64,000 nucleotides of DNA, from positions 26,000 to 89,999 of the forward strand of contig JBBIKW010000016.1 in the NCBI GenBank assembly GCA_037445225.1, in the 5' to 3' direction. Position numbers and translations under genes: made by a program. The notes beneath the pieces are model-generated. The model was given only the letters and a program-made list of their open reading frames with translations, had not been told where the DNA came from and ran no database searches. Each line of letters begins with the position of its first letter. Positions within the stretch are counted from its first letter, which is position 1. Source of the DNA: M3007 sp037445225 (GTDB lineage: Bacteria > Bacteroidota > Bacteroidia > Chitinophagales > Saprospiraceae). Below, piece after piece: positions 37,023 through 46,233 of the stretch.

Positions 37023-37634
37023 TTACGACCGCGCCGCCGCATAGTGTTGGGCTACGGCGTTCCAATCGACCACATTCCACCACGCCTCCACGTAGTCGGG
37101 TCGGCGATTTTGGTAGTGCAAGTAATAGGCATGTTCCCAAACGTCCAAGCCAAGTATGGGCTTTCCCTGTTTTTCGGCTACATCCATGAGCGGATTGTCT
37201 TGGTTGGGGGTGCTGCTGATGAAGAGATGGCCGTCTTTGTCTACGCACAGCCAGGCCCACCCAGATCCAAATCGGCCTACAGCAGCTGCCGCAAACTGCT
37301 TTTTAAACTCCTCAAAGGATCCAAAAGTGCTGTTGATGGCCGAGGCTAAGTCGCCCGAAGGTTGGCCGCCGCCATTGGGAGACATGATCTTCCAGAAGAA
37401 GCTGTGGTTCCAGTGGCCGCCACCGTTGTTGCGTACGGCAACGGGTAGCTTCGACACGTGCGCCAACAGCTCTTCCAAGGATTTGCCTTCGTGCTCTGTG
37501 CCTTGGATCGCTGCATTGAGGTTGTTGACATAGGCCGCGTGGTGCTTACCGTGGTGAATTTCCATGGTGCGCGCATCGATATGCGGCTCGAGCGCTTGAT
37601 GCGAATAGGGTAAATCAGGAAGCGTAAAAGCCAT
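37023..37634 (-). CDS. sodA: Superoxide dismutase, Mn/Fe type
   Basis: A 203-residue SOD that converts superoxide to hydrogen peroxide and oxygen in the cytoplasm. Metal ligands are visible: His27 in MEIHHGKHHAAYVNN, the His in GHWNHSFFW, and Asp/His in LDVWEHAYYL. FGSGWAWL, STPNQDNPL and HYQNRRPDYVEAWWNVVDW are close to the Mn-type (SodA) patterns, but metal use in this family is not fully predictable. The start at ATG 37634 (MAFTLPDLPY) is the family start; the frame extending to 37775 is spurious. Confidence 0.95.
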   Translation of the reverse strand: MAFTLPDLPYSHQALEPHIDARTMEIHHGKHHAAYVNNLNAAIQGTEHEGKSLEELLAHVSKLPVAVRNNGGGHWNHSFFWKIMSPNGGGQPSGDLASAINSTFGSFEEFKKQFAAAAVGRFGSGWAWLCVDKDGHLFISSTPNQDNPLMDVAEKQGKPILGLDVWEHAYYLHYQNRRPDYVEAWWNVVDWNAVAQHYAAARS

Positions 37635-37860
37635 GATAAACAGCGTTTTTTGTGAACAAAGACAAAAAGAAAACGACAAAACACCACTAAAGTTCACCGC
37701 TTCTGCGCGTTCTGCACGAGATTTTACACTCGACCTCTCAACGGCACATCCGCGTCTGACGAAGGTCAGGGACAAGCGGTGTAGCTCCCCTTTAGTTAGG
37801 CCCGTTGCAATTGGGAAGCCCTTCGCACAGGGCTCAACAGGGGAAGGGCAAAGCGTTGGC

Positions 37861-38748
37861 TTAACGCACCAATATTAGGGTTTGTGCCCAGAAGAGCCCT
37901 TTCTGTTCGACCTGCACCCAGATAAGACCTGTATTCCAGTCGCACACATCCCAGGAGTTACTCGAAGAGACGATGTCTGCGACCATCAGTCTACCCAGTG
38001 GATCGAACACGCGCACGTACGCTGGAGTAGGATCTGCTATGTCGACGATTAAGCGGCACTGGGCCGGCTGGACATACACTCGTATGTTTTCCGCTTTAGC
38101 TGTGGGCCCTGTTGTGAAGGACTGGCAGTTGGCTTTCCACTCTACTACTAAGTCAACACCTAACTCTTCTATGTACTCCGGACAAACCTCTGGAGCCCCG
38201 CGTACGCTATAGGTGCCCGGCTCTGTGGCAGCATACAGGTGGGTGTTCGCTCCGGGAATATCCATTCCGTCTTTCGACCATTGAATGTTTTGAGTGTAGG
38301 GAGGGAGCAGTTCCCATAGAAGGGTGTCACCCGGACAGATGCGCATCTCGCCATTGGGTCCGCTCTCAAACTCGCCGTACTGGGCCACTATGGGCGGCAG
38401 GAAGACATATCCATCTACCAATACGGGCTCAGAAGTATCCGTGCAGGCGTTCGATGAGGCCACTACTATAAATTCAAAGCCCACATCGTCGTAGGCATTG
38501 ACTACGAGAGTGGAAGAAGTGGCTCCTGGAATAGGCGTCGGTGCTTCGTTGTGGCCGTAAGGTCGCCGATACCACTGGTAAGTAGTAAAAGTGGGGGTAG
38601 CGTTTAGCACCGACGTATCGTCTGGGCATAAGATAAAAATTCCACTGATCTCTACTACACAAGTGTCGGACTCGAGGCGCGCTATCGCACTCGCAGGCGA
38701 AGAAAGCGCAGAAAGAATCGCAAGAACGAATATCTTTTTCATACGCAT
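37861..38748 (-). CDS. Secreted Ig-like protein with probable T9SS sorting domain
   Basis: A 295-residue exported protein with leader MRMKKIFVLAILSALSSPASA. Two Ig-like/PKD-type modules follow, with YQWYRRPYG, GATSSTLVVNA and IQWSKDGMDIPGANTHLY as the signature Trp-containing strands. The last about 75 residues resemble a type A T9SS C-terminal domain (ENIRVYVQPAQ, VRVFDPLGRLMVADIV, LIWVQVEQKG). Ig-like repeats of this sort are common in adhesive surface proteins. Six Cys residues may form disulfides. Start could be 38748 or 38742. Confidence 0.75.
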   Translation of the reverse strand: MRMKKIFVLAILSALSSPASAIARLESDTCVVEISGIFILCPDDTSVLNATPTFTTYQWYRRPYGHNEAPTPIPGATSSTLVVNAYDDVGFEFIVVASSNACTDTSEPVLVDGYVFLPPIVAQYGEFESGPNGEMRICPGDTLLWELLPPYTQNIQWSKDGMDIPGANTHLYAATEPGTYSVRGAPEVCPEYIEELGVDLVVEWKANCQSFTTGPTAKAENIRVYVQPAQCRLIVDIADPTPAYVRVFDPLGRLMVADIVSSSNSWDVCDWNTGLIWVQVEQKGLFWAQTLILVR

Positions 38749-38889
38749 GTTTTTTTCTTTCATAGACACCTTGCAGCGACGCGTAGCTTATCCAAAGTCG
38801 ACATTTAACTTTCGATTTCGAACTTTCTGTGCAAGTAGGCGAGGTGAGCGCAACCCTTCATCTTTGTATCGCATTTATTTCTGTCTGTT

Positions 38890-40116
38890 ATGGCAGCTAC
38901 GACATTGCGCATATTAGACGAGGTCTCTCAGGTAGGCATTGAGCTCTTGCTCCGCGAGCCGTTCTACGCCCATTTGCTGAGCAGCCTGAATAAGGCGGTG
39001 GTAGGTCCGGGCCATCCTGTGGATACGTTGGCTATAGGGATGGGCCACCACTCGCTTACCTTGTACATCAACGCCGGTTTTTGGGACGACGTGCTCCGTC
39101 AGCCGCAGCATCGATATGGAGTGTTGAAGCACGAGTTGCTGCACTTGGTGTTTCGGCATCCCTTTGTCGATGAACCCACTTTGGACGTCACCCTGCTCAA
39201 CATTGCTTTCGATCTGGTAGTCAACCAATACATCGAGCGCGCCTTGCTGCCTGAGGAAAGTCTTTTCTTGGATACCTTTCCTCAGCTGCAGTTGGAACCC
39301 GGACAAACTTGGTACTACTACTATAAAAAATTGGAGGCATGGCAAAGCCCTGCGGAGGGTGATGTGCGGCAAGACCGGGGTAGTGACTTGCCTCAAAACA
39401 TTCGTTCCGATACGTACGGCTTGGAGCGCCATCGAGCGTGGCGCGATATCCGCGGCTGTGGCGAACTGGAGCGCGCTGTGGTAGAGACGCATTTAAAGAG
39501 CTTATTACAGATGGCCTGCCGTCGGACGGGTGATCGAGCTTGGGGGGCGTTGCCGGGCACTTTGCGCGAGGCATTGGGTGCTCTGCAGGTGCATCCGCCG
39601 GCCCATTTGCCGTGGCGGCAAGTGATACGGCTGTTCGCTGGTAGCGCTATGCAAACACGCCTGAAGAATACGCTGCGCCGCCCTAGCAAGCGATACGGAA
39701 CGACGCCGGGACTTCAGATCCGCCGCCGCTGTCGCCTTTGGGTTGCCGTAGACACCTCCGGTAGCATCGACCAAGAGGAACTTCGCCTGTTTTTTGGCGA
39801 AATATACCACATCTGGCGAGCCGGCGCCGCAGTGGAAATCTTGGAAACCGACACGCGCGTTCAGCGGCGCTATTCTTATCGCGGCTTGTCGCCACAGAGC
39901 GTGTCGGGGCGAGGCGGTACGGACTTCAACGACGTGCTTCAGTTGGCTAATGCCGAGCGTCCAGACGCCCTGGTTTTCTTTACCGACGGATACGCTGAGG
40001 AGCCTAACGTCCTTCCGCGCTTACCCGTCCTGTGGGTCATTCCGCCCGGCGGCGCCGATGTCGGCTCACCGCTTTGGCAAGGGCTGCCAGGGCGCAAAGT
40101 AAAGATGCATATGTAA
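38890..40116 (+). CDS. DUF2201-type putative metallopeptidase with VWA-like domain
   Basis: A 408-residue cytoplasmic protein. The N-terminal half has a zinc-peptidase-type HELLH motif (H81, E82, H85) in a DUF2201-like domain. The C-terminal half is VWA-like with the MIDAS motif DTSGS starting at D288, then a DTRVQRR strand and a GGTDFNDVL turn where the MIDAS Thr lies. Proteins of this kind are usually encoded beside a MoxR-type ATPase and a DUF5682 protein and may act as a chaperone-like or protease unit. Here DUF5682 is 10 kb away and no MoxR is visible. The start ATG 38890 is directly before the first helix. Confidence 0.82.
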   Translation: MAATTLRILDEVSQVGIELLLREPFYAHLLSSLNKAVVGPGHPVDTLAIGMGHHSLTLYINAGFWDDVLRQPQHRYGVLKHELLHLVFRHPFVDEPTLDVTLLNIAFDLVVNQYIERALLPEESLFLDTFPQLQLEPGQTWYYYYKKLEAWQSPAEGDVRQDRGSDLPQNIRSDTYGLERHRAWRDIRGCGELERAVVETHLKSLLQMACRRTGDRAWGALPGTLREALGALQVHPPAHLPWRQVIRLFAGSAMQTRLKNTLRRPSKRYGTTPGLQIRRRCRLWVAVDTSGSIDQEELRLFFGEIYHIWRAGAAVEILETDTRVQRRYSYRGLSPQSVSGRGGTDFNDVLQLANAERPDALVFFTDGYAEEPNVLPRLPVLWVIPPGGADVGSPLWQGLPGRKVKMHM

Positions 40117-40279
40117 GTGATCGGAAAGCAATGAGGGACATTTTGCGACCGATCCCTCGTAATTCCGAAGCGCAAAATCCGTTTTCTCTCTCCGGTTTGG
40201 CCAACCTTGCCCGAACTTTGCGCACCCCATAACGCTGGTAAGGGTACTGGGGGCCGGTCTCCCAAACATCCGCAAAGAC

Positions 40280-43200
40280 ATGCATATGACGCTTAGGTTC
40301 ATTGGTTTATTTCTTTTAGGAGTATGGAGCCAATCCGCCCTCTTTTCACAGAAATCTGACTATCGGGTCGTTCGTTGCGGAGCGCTAAGCCGTTCCGCCT
40401 CTATTCAGCACATTGCGGTAGATGCCGACAACACCAAGTGGGTGTCGAGTAGCGCAGGGCTCTACCAGGTGACGGCCTGCGATTTGGGTACCGTCATGGT
40501 GTTAGGCACAGAGGAGCAAAGCGCTCTGCAGTTTGCTGGCGGAAATGCCGACGTGCGCTGGACAGCCCAGCTGTTAGAAATGGTACTGGGCACCTCGCCT
40601 ACCGTAACTGCAGCATATTACGATCAAGCGCGCGATTGGCTCTGGATAGGCACAGCGGACAAAGGCGTGTTCCAACTGAGTACAAAACCCGCCATGAAAC
40701 AGCTGGCTCATTTCAACTCGTCTAACACCAAACTCAAGAGCAACGCGATAACGACCATCTTCTGCGAACGCTCAGGGCGATATTGGATTGGAACCGAGGA
40801 AGGAGCGCTCGTGGGAACACCTGGTCGCTGGAAGGTGGAGCTAGAGGGTTATGAGATACAGCGCGTGCGCCAGTTGGGTACGGATATCTACGTGTTGGCC
40901 GACGGAGAACTCTGGCTGGTACAAAACGGCCAGCGTTGGCAAACGGTCGAAATCGAGGATGCTGCATTAGAAGGTGAGCCCGAAGACTTCGACATCGACC
41001 AAGAGGGTAATCTTTGGATCTTGTCGCGCATCTTGAGCCGATACAGCTTGCTGACGGATGAGTTCGAGGTTTTTAGTGGGGCGGAATACTTCACCAGTGA
41101 ATACGGCACTTGTATCGCTATCGATGGAGAGGGAAGCGTTTGGGTCGGCACCGACGACAAGGGGCTCTATCTGATCAGCAAAGCCTCCACGCTGGTGGTA
41201 AACTGCGTGGTGGATCAGGAAGTCTCCTGCACGGGCAATGGCGACGACGCCGCGGTGCGCGTGGAAGTAAGGGGCGGCACGCCGCCATATCGCTATGCGT
41301 GGTCAGATACTCGCCTTACGGGAGCACATCCGAAAAATGTGGAAGTAGGTACTTATACCGTCACCGTCACCGATGCCGCAGGAAAATCTAAGCAGGGGAA
41401 AGTCGTCGTAGAAGATAAACGTTTGACTATCAGTATCGAACAGCGCAAAATAGAGAGCGGTCGCGGCGCTGCTGATGGCAGTGCTGCCGTAAAGATCCGC
41501 GGGGGCACTCCAGATTTTCGCTTCCAATGGGACAACGGCGAGACGACCAACCCTGCGGTTCGGCTCTCAGAGGGCACCCATCGGGTGACGGTCACCGATA
41601 GGCGCGGCTGCTCTGCAGAGGCCTCCGTCGTCATTGGCCGCAAGATAGAAGCCCTCAGCGCGGTTATCGAGGAGGCGGCTCCGATCCCCTGTTTTGGAGG
41701 AAATGCCATTCTGAGCGCGCGTGTGGAGGGCGGTAAAGAGCCCTATCACTACGAATGGAGCGTTCCGCGCTTTGAAGGAGCGCAAGTGTCGGGAGTTGTT
41801 GCCGGTACCTATACCCTAACGGTAGTGGACGCATTGGGTGGGCGCACGGTGACCAGTATTACTGTGGGCCAGCCAGCCGCTTTGAGCATTGTGGCTACCC
41901 AACAAGCACCGGCGTTTCTCAACGAAGCCAATGGCCAGGCAGTCGCTTCGGCTCGCGGCGGTACAGCACCCTATCGGTATGCCTGGGACAACGGAGAAAC
42001 CGCCGCTACGGCGACGGCCCTCACAGCAGGAGAACATAGCGTCACCGTTACGGACGCCAACGGTTGTACCTTATCGGCGCGGGTGACACTGGAGGAAAAA
42101 GTGCCGGCGCTGACGGCGACGATTCAGGAGACCTATCCTATCGAATGCTTTGGCGGAAAAACCAACTTAGAGGTGCGCCTACAAGGAGGTAAGCCGCCTT
42201 TTCAGTGGACTTGGAGCGATCCTGTACTGACAGGCCCTCAACCAGAAGAGGCGATACCAGCCGGCACTTACACGGTCACCGTCACCGATGCGGCTGGCCA
42301 GCGAGCTACCGCATCGTACACTGTGCGCCAGCCGGAACCGCTAAGTGCCACCGTTACCCTAGATGCACCTGCCGCCATCGCCAGCGCAGACGGCCGCGCT
42401 ACGGTAAAAGCCCAAGGTGGTACGCCACCTTACCAATACCGATGGGACAGCGAGGAATACACCGAACAAGCGCGGCGCCTCTATCCCGGCCCGCATAAAG
42501 TAACTGTGGCCGACAACAAGGGCTGTGAAATAGAAGTGCCGTTTGTCATGACGGAAAACATCTTGCCGCTATCTGCCCGTATCGAGGAAACTGGCAAAAT
42601 CCCCTGCGCGGGCGGCACCACTAGCCTCCGCGTAGAGGTACGCGGCGGAAAACCGCCCTTCGAGTTTCTTTGGGCACAACCCAACCTGAAAGGGCAAACG
42701 CCTTCTCAGGTGCGCGCCGGCGTCTATCAATTAGTGGTAGTAGACGCCGCTGGTGGACGCACCTCTACGGCCTTCCAAGTGTTGGAGCCCGATAGCTTGA
42801 AGGCTAATGCTACGGTCTTGCGCACGGCCGATCCCGACCAAAACAACGGTAACGCCCGCGCTATCGTATCGGGTGGAACGCCTCCGTACCAGATCCGATG
42901 GCAAAACGACGAGGTAGGCGAAAATGCCGTGCGCCTTGGCGCCGGAACTGTTTCCTTTACCGTTACGGATGCTAACGGCTGCACCACGGCGGCGTCGGTA
43001 AAAATCGAGGAAACTATCTTACCCTTGAATGCCAACATCTCTGAGCAAGTGCCTATCGCTTGTAAGGGGCAAAAGGCTACTTTGCGCGTACATGCCAGTG
43101 GGGGTACCAAGCCCTATTCGTATAAATGGAGTACCGACCTTCAGGGGGCGCAGCCCGATAATGCCGGGCCAGGGCTCCATATCGTCACGGTCACCGATGC

Positions 43201-44317
43201 CAAAGGGAATTCGGTATCGGCCTACATCGAGGTGAAGGAACCACCCGCCATCATCCCTTTTGCTGTGGTGCAGGCGCCAGCCAGTACAGGCAAGAACGAT
43301 GGCAAGGCGCGCGCAGAGGGCCGTGGCGGCATCGGCAAGCTCTCCTTTGCGTGGGATAACGGCGAAACCAGCGCAGCGGTAGCAAACCTTAGCCCCGGCG
43401 TGCACACCGTCACTGTTACGGACGAGCGCGGCTGCTCGGCTACCTTTACCATAGAGATCCCCGAAAACATCATTCCCCTTTCGGTGAATATCGAAGAAAC
43501 CAACCCTATCTTGTGCGCTGGTAAGACATCGGCTTTAAAAGTCAGCATCGTCGGCGGAAAACCGCCGTATCAGTATAAGTGGAGCCAAATCGGATGGGGC
43601 GGCTTAGACATTCAAAACGTCCCTGCTGGCACGTATACCTTAACCGTCACCGACGCCCAGGGAACATCCCGGGTGGCTGTCGTGGTGGTCAGCAGTCCGC
43701 CAGCCATGGAGGTGGAGCTGACTCGAGTAGTGGGCGCCACCACCGAACGCAGTACCGATGGGAAGGCAACCCTCAAAGTCAGCGGTGGGACAGCTCCTAT
43801 TGCCATCATGTGGGACAACGGAGAAGTCACTGCGACGGCCTCGAAACTTTCGCTCGGTACCCATACCGTTGCGATAACCGATGCTTATGGATGTCGGGTG
43901 GAAAAAACTGTAGAGATAAAGAAACGCATTTTGCCCGAGCTCAACGCCGAGCTCTTGCGCAGCGGACAAACCATCCGCATGGAACAGCTGCGCTTCGAGG
44001 CCGATAGCTTCAACTTAACGCCCGAATGTCTGCCCACCTTAGACGAGCTGTACGACTTCATGGAGGAAAACGGCAACGTGGTCATCGAAATCGGCGGCCA
44101 TACCAACAGCATTCCGCCCGACGAATTTTGCGACCGCCTTTCTACGGCCCGAGCTAAGGCTGTGGCTGAATACCTTATCCAAAAGGGCATCGACCCACGC
44201 CGAGTTGCCTATAAAGGTTATGGGAAGCGGCAGCCTATCGCTAGCAATGCCACGCCCGAAGGGCGGAGGCTGAACCAAAGGGTAGAGATCAAGATCCTGG
44301 CGATAAGACGCGAATAG
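40280..44317 (+). CDS. Large surface protein: beta-propeller, six pairs of SprB repeats, OmpA-like peptidoglycan-binding domain
   Basis: A 1345-residue exported protein. Signal peptide at residues 1-23. A propeller-type region with WIGTADKGVFQL and WVGTDDKGLYLI units fills about residues 30-300. Then twelve SprB-type repeats (about 305-1213) alternate between a longer form with GGKPPYQYKW and AGTYTLTVTDA, and a shorter form with WDNGE and GTHTVTVTDANGC. The C-terminal about 110 residues form an OmpA-like domain with VVIEIGGHTNSIPPDEFCDRLSTARAKAVAEYL and LNQRVEIKIL, which binds peptidoglycan. SprB repeats occur in gliding-motility adhesins. Here an OmpA anchor stands where a T9SS domain would be expected. 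The gene ends five bases from the convergent DUF58 gene. Confidence 0.9.
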   Translation: MHMTLRFIGLFLLGVWSQSALFSQKSDYRVVRCGALSRSASIQHIAVDADNTKWVSSSAGLYQVTACDLGTVMVLGTEEQSALQFAGGNADVRWTAQLLEMVLGTSPTVTAAYYDQARDWLWIGTADKGVFQLSTKPAMKQLAHFNSSNTKLKSNAITTIFCERSGRYWIGTEEGALVGTPGRWKVELEGYEIQRVRQLGTDIYVLADGELWLVQNGQRWQTVEIEDAALEGEPEDFDIDQEGNLWILSRILSRYSLLTDEFEVFSGAEYFTSEYGTCIAIDGEGSVWVGTDDKGLYLISKASTLVVNCVVDQEVSCTGNGDDAAVRVEVRGGTPPYRYAWSDTRLTGAHPKNVEVGTYTVTVTDAAGKSKQGKVVVEDKRLTISIEQRKIESGRGAADGSAAVKIRGGTPDFRFQWDNGETTNPAVRLSEGTHRVTVTDRRGCSAEASVVIGRKIEALSAVIEEAAPIPCFGGNAILSARVEGGKEPYHYEWSVPRFEGAQVSGVVAGTYTLTVVDALGGRTVTSITVGQPAALSIVATQQAPAFLNEANGQAVASARGGTAPYRYAWDNGETAATATALTAGEHSVTVTDANGCTLSARVTLEEKVPALTATIQETYPIECFGGKTNLEVRLQGGKPPFQWTWSDPVLTGPQPEEAIPAGTYTVTVTDAAGQRATASYTVRQPEPLSATVTLDAPAAIASADGRATVKAQGGTPPYQYRWDSEEYTEQARRLYPGPHKVTVADNKGCEIEVPFVMTENILPLSARIEETGKIPCAGGTTSLRVEVRGGKPPFEFLWAQPNLKGQTPSQVRAGVYQLVVVDAAGGRTSTAFQVLEPDSLKANATVLRTADPDQNNGNARAIVSGGTPPYQIRWQNDEVGENAVRLGAGTVSFTVTDANGCTTAASVKIEETILPLNANISEQVPIACKGQKATLRVHASGGTKPYSYKWSTDLQGAQPDNAGPGLHIVTVTDAKGNSVSAYIEVKEPPAIIPFAVVQAPASTGKNDGKARAEGRGGIGKLSFAWDNGETSAAVANLSPGVHTVTVTDERGCSATFTIEIPENIIPLSVNIEETNPILCAGKTSALKVSIVGGKPPYQYKWSQIGWGGLDIQNVPAGTYTLTVTDAQGTSRVAVVVVSSPPAMEVELTRVVGATTERSTDGKATLKVSGGTAPIAIMWDNGEVTATASKLSLGTHTVAITDAYGCRVEKTVEIKKRILPELNAELLRSGQTIRMEQLRFEADSFNLTPECLPTLDELYDFMEENGNVVIEIGGHTNSIPPDEFCDRLSTARAKAVAEYLIQKGIDPRRVAYKGYGKRQPIASNATPEGRRLNQRVEIKILAIRRE

Positions 44318-44322
44318 GGCCC

Positions 44323-45264
44323 CTATCCCATGCGGGCGCGCTTTGCCATCCACGTCTGCAAGATAGGCACAAAACCGCGGTTAATGTCGGCTTCTACAAA
44401 GTCGATGTGGTATTGTAGGCAGCGCAGGCGCAATTGCTCGGTAAAGCGGTTGACCTGCTGGGTGTAGAACGCCTTTACATCCGAGGGCTGCAGCCGTATC
44501 TGCTCTCCCGTTTCCATATCGATGAAGAGATATGGCCGGTTTTCGAACTCGAAATCGAGTTCTCTAGGCTTGTCGGTGACGTGGAAAAAGATGACCTCGT
44601 GCTTATTGTGTTTCAGGTGCTGAAGCGCGGAAAATAGGGCATCGGCCTCTTCGGGGCGCTCTACCACGTCGGTAAAGAGTATGACTAAGGAGCGCCGATG
44701 GATGCTGTCGGCGATGTGGTGTAACGTGTCGGCTACGTTGGTCGTGCGGTTCAATTGTGGGTGCTCGATACGCTCTGCCAGGAATGCCAGCAGTTGCTGG
44801 TAGTGCTGGGTGGTAGACTTGCAGGCGGTATTTATTTGGATGGCACTGTCAAAGAGGGTTAAGCCGAAGGCATCGCGCTGCCGCTTCAGCGCATACATGA
44901 GCGCTGCCGCAGCCTGAGCGGCAAAGCAAAACTTGCTTTGGTACTTGTACCGATCCGGATAGCGCGGATCCCAGGGATAATACATCGTTGAGGAGGCATC
45001 TACCACAATTTGGCAGCGCAGGTTTGTCTCCTCCTCGTAGCGCTTCACGAAGAGCTTATCTGTGCGAGCATACACCTTCCAATCGATGTTGCGCGTGCTC
45101 TCGCCCGTGTTGTATAGGCGATGTTCGGCGAACTCGACGGAAAAGCCGTGAAAAGGGCTGCGGTGCATGCCCACAATGAAGCCTTCTACTACTTGCCGCG
45201 CTAAGAGCTCTAAGTTGCTCCCCAAAGCGCGGATGTCCTGCTGTTGCTCGAGAAAGTTGGGCAT
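44323..45264 (-). CDS. DUF58 (VWA-like) protein
   Basis: A 313-residue cytoplasmic DUF58 protein. The family block HRSPFHGFSVEFAEHRLY and STRNIDWKVYARTDKLFVKRYEEET is intact, and the MIDAS-like motif reads VVDASSTM, a slight change from DxSxS. DUF58 proteins usually work beside MoxR AAA+ ATPases; none is present here. The start at ATG 45264 (MPNFLEQQQDI) is preferred because the upstream 65 codons have no family resemblance. It faces the SprB/OmpA gene. Confidence 0.88.
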   Translation of the reverse strand: MPNFLEQQQDIRALGSNLELLARQVVEGFIVGMHRSPFHGFSVEFAEHRLYNTGESTRNIDWKVYARTDKLFVKRYEEETNLRCQIVVDASSTMYYPWDPRYPDRYKYQSKFCFAAQAAAALMYALKRQRDAFGLTLFDSAIQINTACKSTTQHYQQLLAFLAERIEHPQLNRTTNVADTLHHIADSIHRRSLVILFTDVVERPEEADALFSALQHLKHNKHEVIFFHVTDKPRELDFEFENRPYLFIDMETGEQIRLQPSDVKAFYTQQVNRFTEQLRLRCLQYHIDFVEADINRGFVPILQTWMAKRARMG

Positions 45265-45385
45265 ACTGGGATGCGGTTTGAAAGGCAAAGGTAGTTCAAA
45301 CAGCCCCTCCGCGCGGAGCAGTGAAGCGGTGCTTTTGCAGAAAAGCTTTGGTGCTAAGAGAGCAGAGCGTTCCTGTCGTTCGAGT

Positions 45386-46162
45386 TTATGAAGCGAGGTC
45401 CGCATCGGCTGCTTGTACAGGAAATAAAATGGGGCGAGATGGAGTGGCGTCCAGTTCAAGCGCCGCTGTTTGCAGGTTTAGCCAATACCAACCGTCGGGC
45501 ACCTCATCAGGCACATAGATTAGCTCCGTTATGGTGCAATCGTATCGAGGGGCATCGGGGTATCGCCAGAACGCCCTATGAGCAGCGAGTGCACCACCGT
45601 CTTCTTCGCGATCGATAGAGGGCAGGTCGATGAGCAGATGGCAAACGCCGTACTCTGCTAATAGCGCTGCAGCGGCGGCATCTAAGTAGGGTGGGTTGGT
45701 GCCAGAATATTTCCGATGCCTTTTAGAGGGCTCGTTGGGGAGCGTACGTATGACCAAGGCCTCCGTCTCTTGAGGTATTAATGCGGCCTCCAATTGGCTG
45801 CGCTCCACGACGCAGTCGCCATCGGGGCGGCGGCGCGGACGCAGGCTAACCACCTTGGCCCAAAAGTGAAATCCTCGCAAACACCGATACAGCGCGTATG
45901 GCTCTCGAGCGATATGCCCTACGCATTCGGTGTGGGTGCCGTTGCCGTGCGGATTGAAGGAGACGTTAAAAAAGTTGACAAGGCCCCCCGCGGCAGTGCT
46001 GCCGATAAAATTGCCCGCTTGGACAGGGCGAAACGATGGCTCAGGCGCATAGAAGGCATTAGGGTTATCTGCACCGTCGCGCAGCGGGATGGATAGGTCT
46101 ACGCCGGTGTTCAGGTCGATGTAAAATCGCTGTTCGTTTCGGTATACGACAACCCACTGCAT
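45386..46162 (-). CDS. Cyclase-family (kynurenine formamidase-like) hydrolase
   Basis: A 258-residue metal-dependent hydrolase. The signature motif HxGTHxE/D appears as HGNGTHTECVGH, and a second metal/acid site is likely in LLIDLPSIDREEDGG followed by HRAFWRYP. The family includes arylformamidases and isatin hydrolases, so an amide or ester substrate is probable but not specified. The ATG at 46162 (MQWVVVYRNE) lies just past the hairpin, ruling out the longer start at 46195, which would pass through the hairpin. Confidence 0.78.
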   Translation of the reverse strand: MQWVVVYRNEQRFYIDLNTGVDLSIPLRDGADNPNAFYAPEPSFRPVQAGNFIGSTAAGGLVNFFNVSFNPHGNGTHTECVGHIAREPYALYRCLRGFHFWAKVVSLRPRRRPDGDCVVERSQLEAALIPQETEALVIRTLPNEPSKRHRKYSGTNPPYLDAAAAALLAEYGVCHLLIDLPSIDREEDGGALAAHRAFWRYPDAPRYDCTITELIYVPDEVPDGWYWLNLQTAALELDATPSRPILFPVQAADADLAS

Positions 46163-46175
46163 AGCAAAAGGCCCG

Positions 46176-46213
46176 CCTTCAGAGCACAGGCTCAAAGGTC
46201 TGTGCTCTGAAGG
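46176..46213 (-). terminator. Strong hairpin terminator of the leftward beta-helix locus
   Basis: CCTTCAGAGCACAG (46176-46189) pairs with CTGTGCTCTGAAGG (46200-46213): a 14-bp perfect stem with a 10-base loop. On the minus strand it is followed by a CCTTTT tract. It lies just upstream of the ATG of the cyclase-family gene and would separate it from the upstream locus. Confidence 0.75.
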
Positions 46214-46233
46214 GCGCAGCCAAGACGTCGGGC

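Noticed and set aside
37635..37860. Gap between sodA and the Ig-like gene
   Set aside because: I looked for tRNA-like or hairpin structures and saw none that were convincing; it holds no supported feature.
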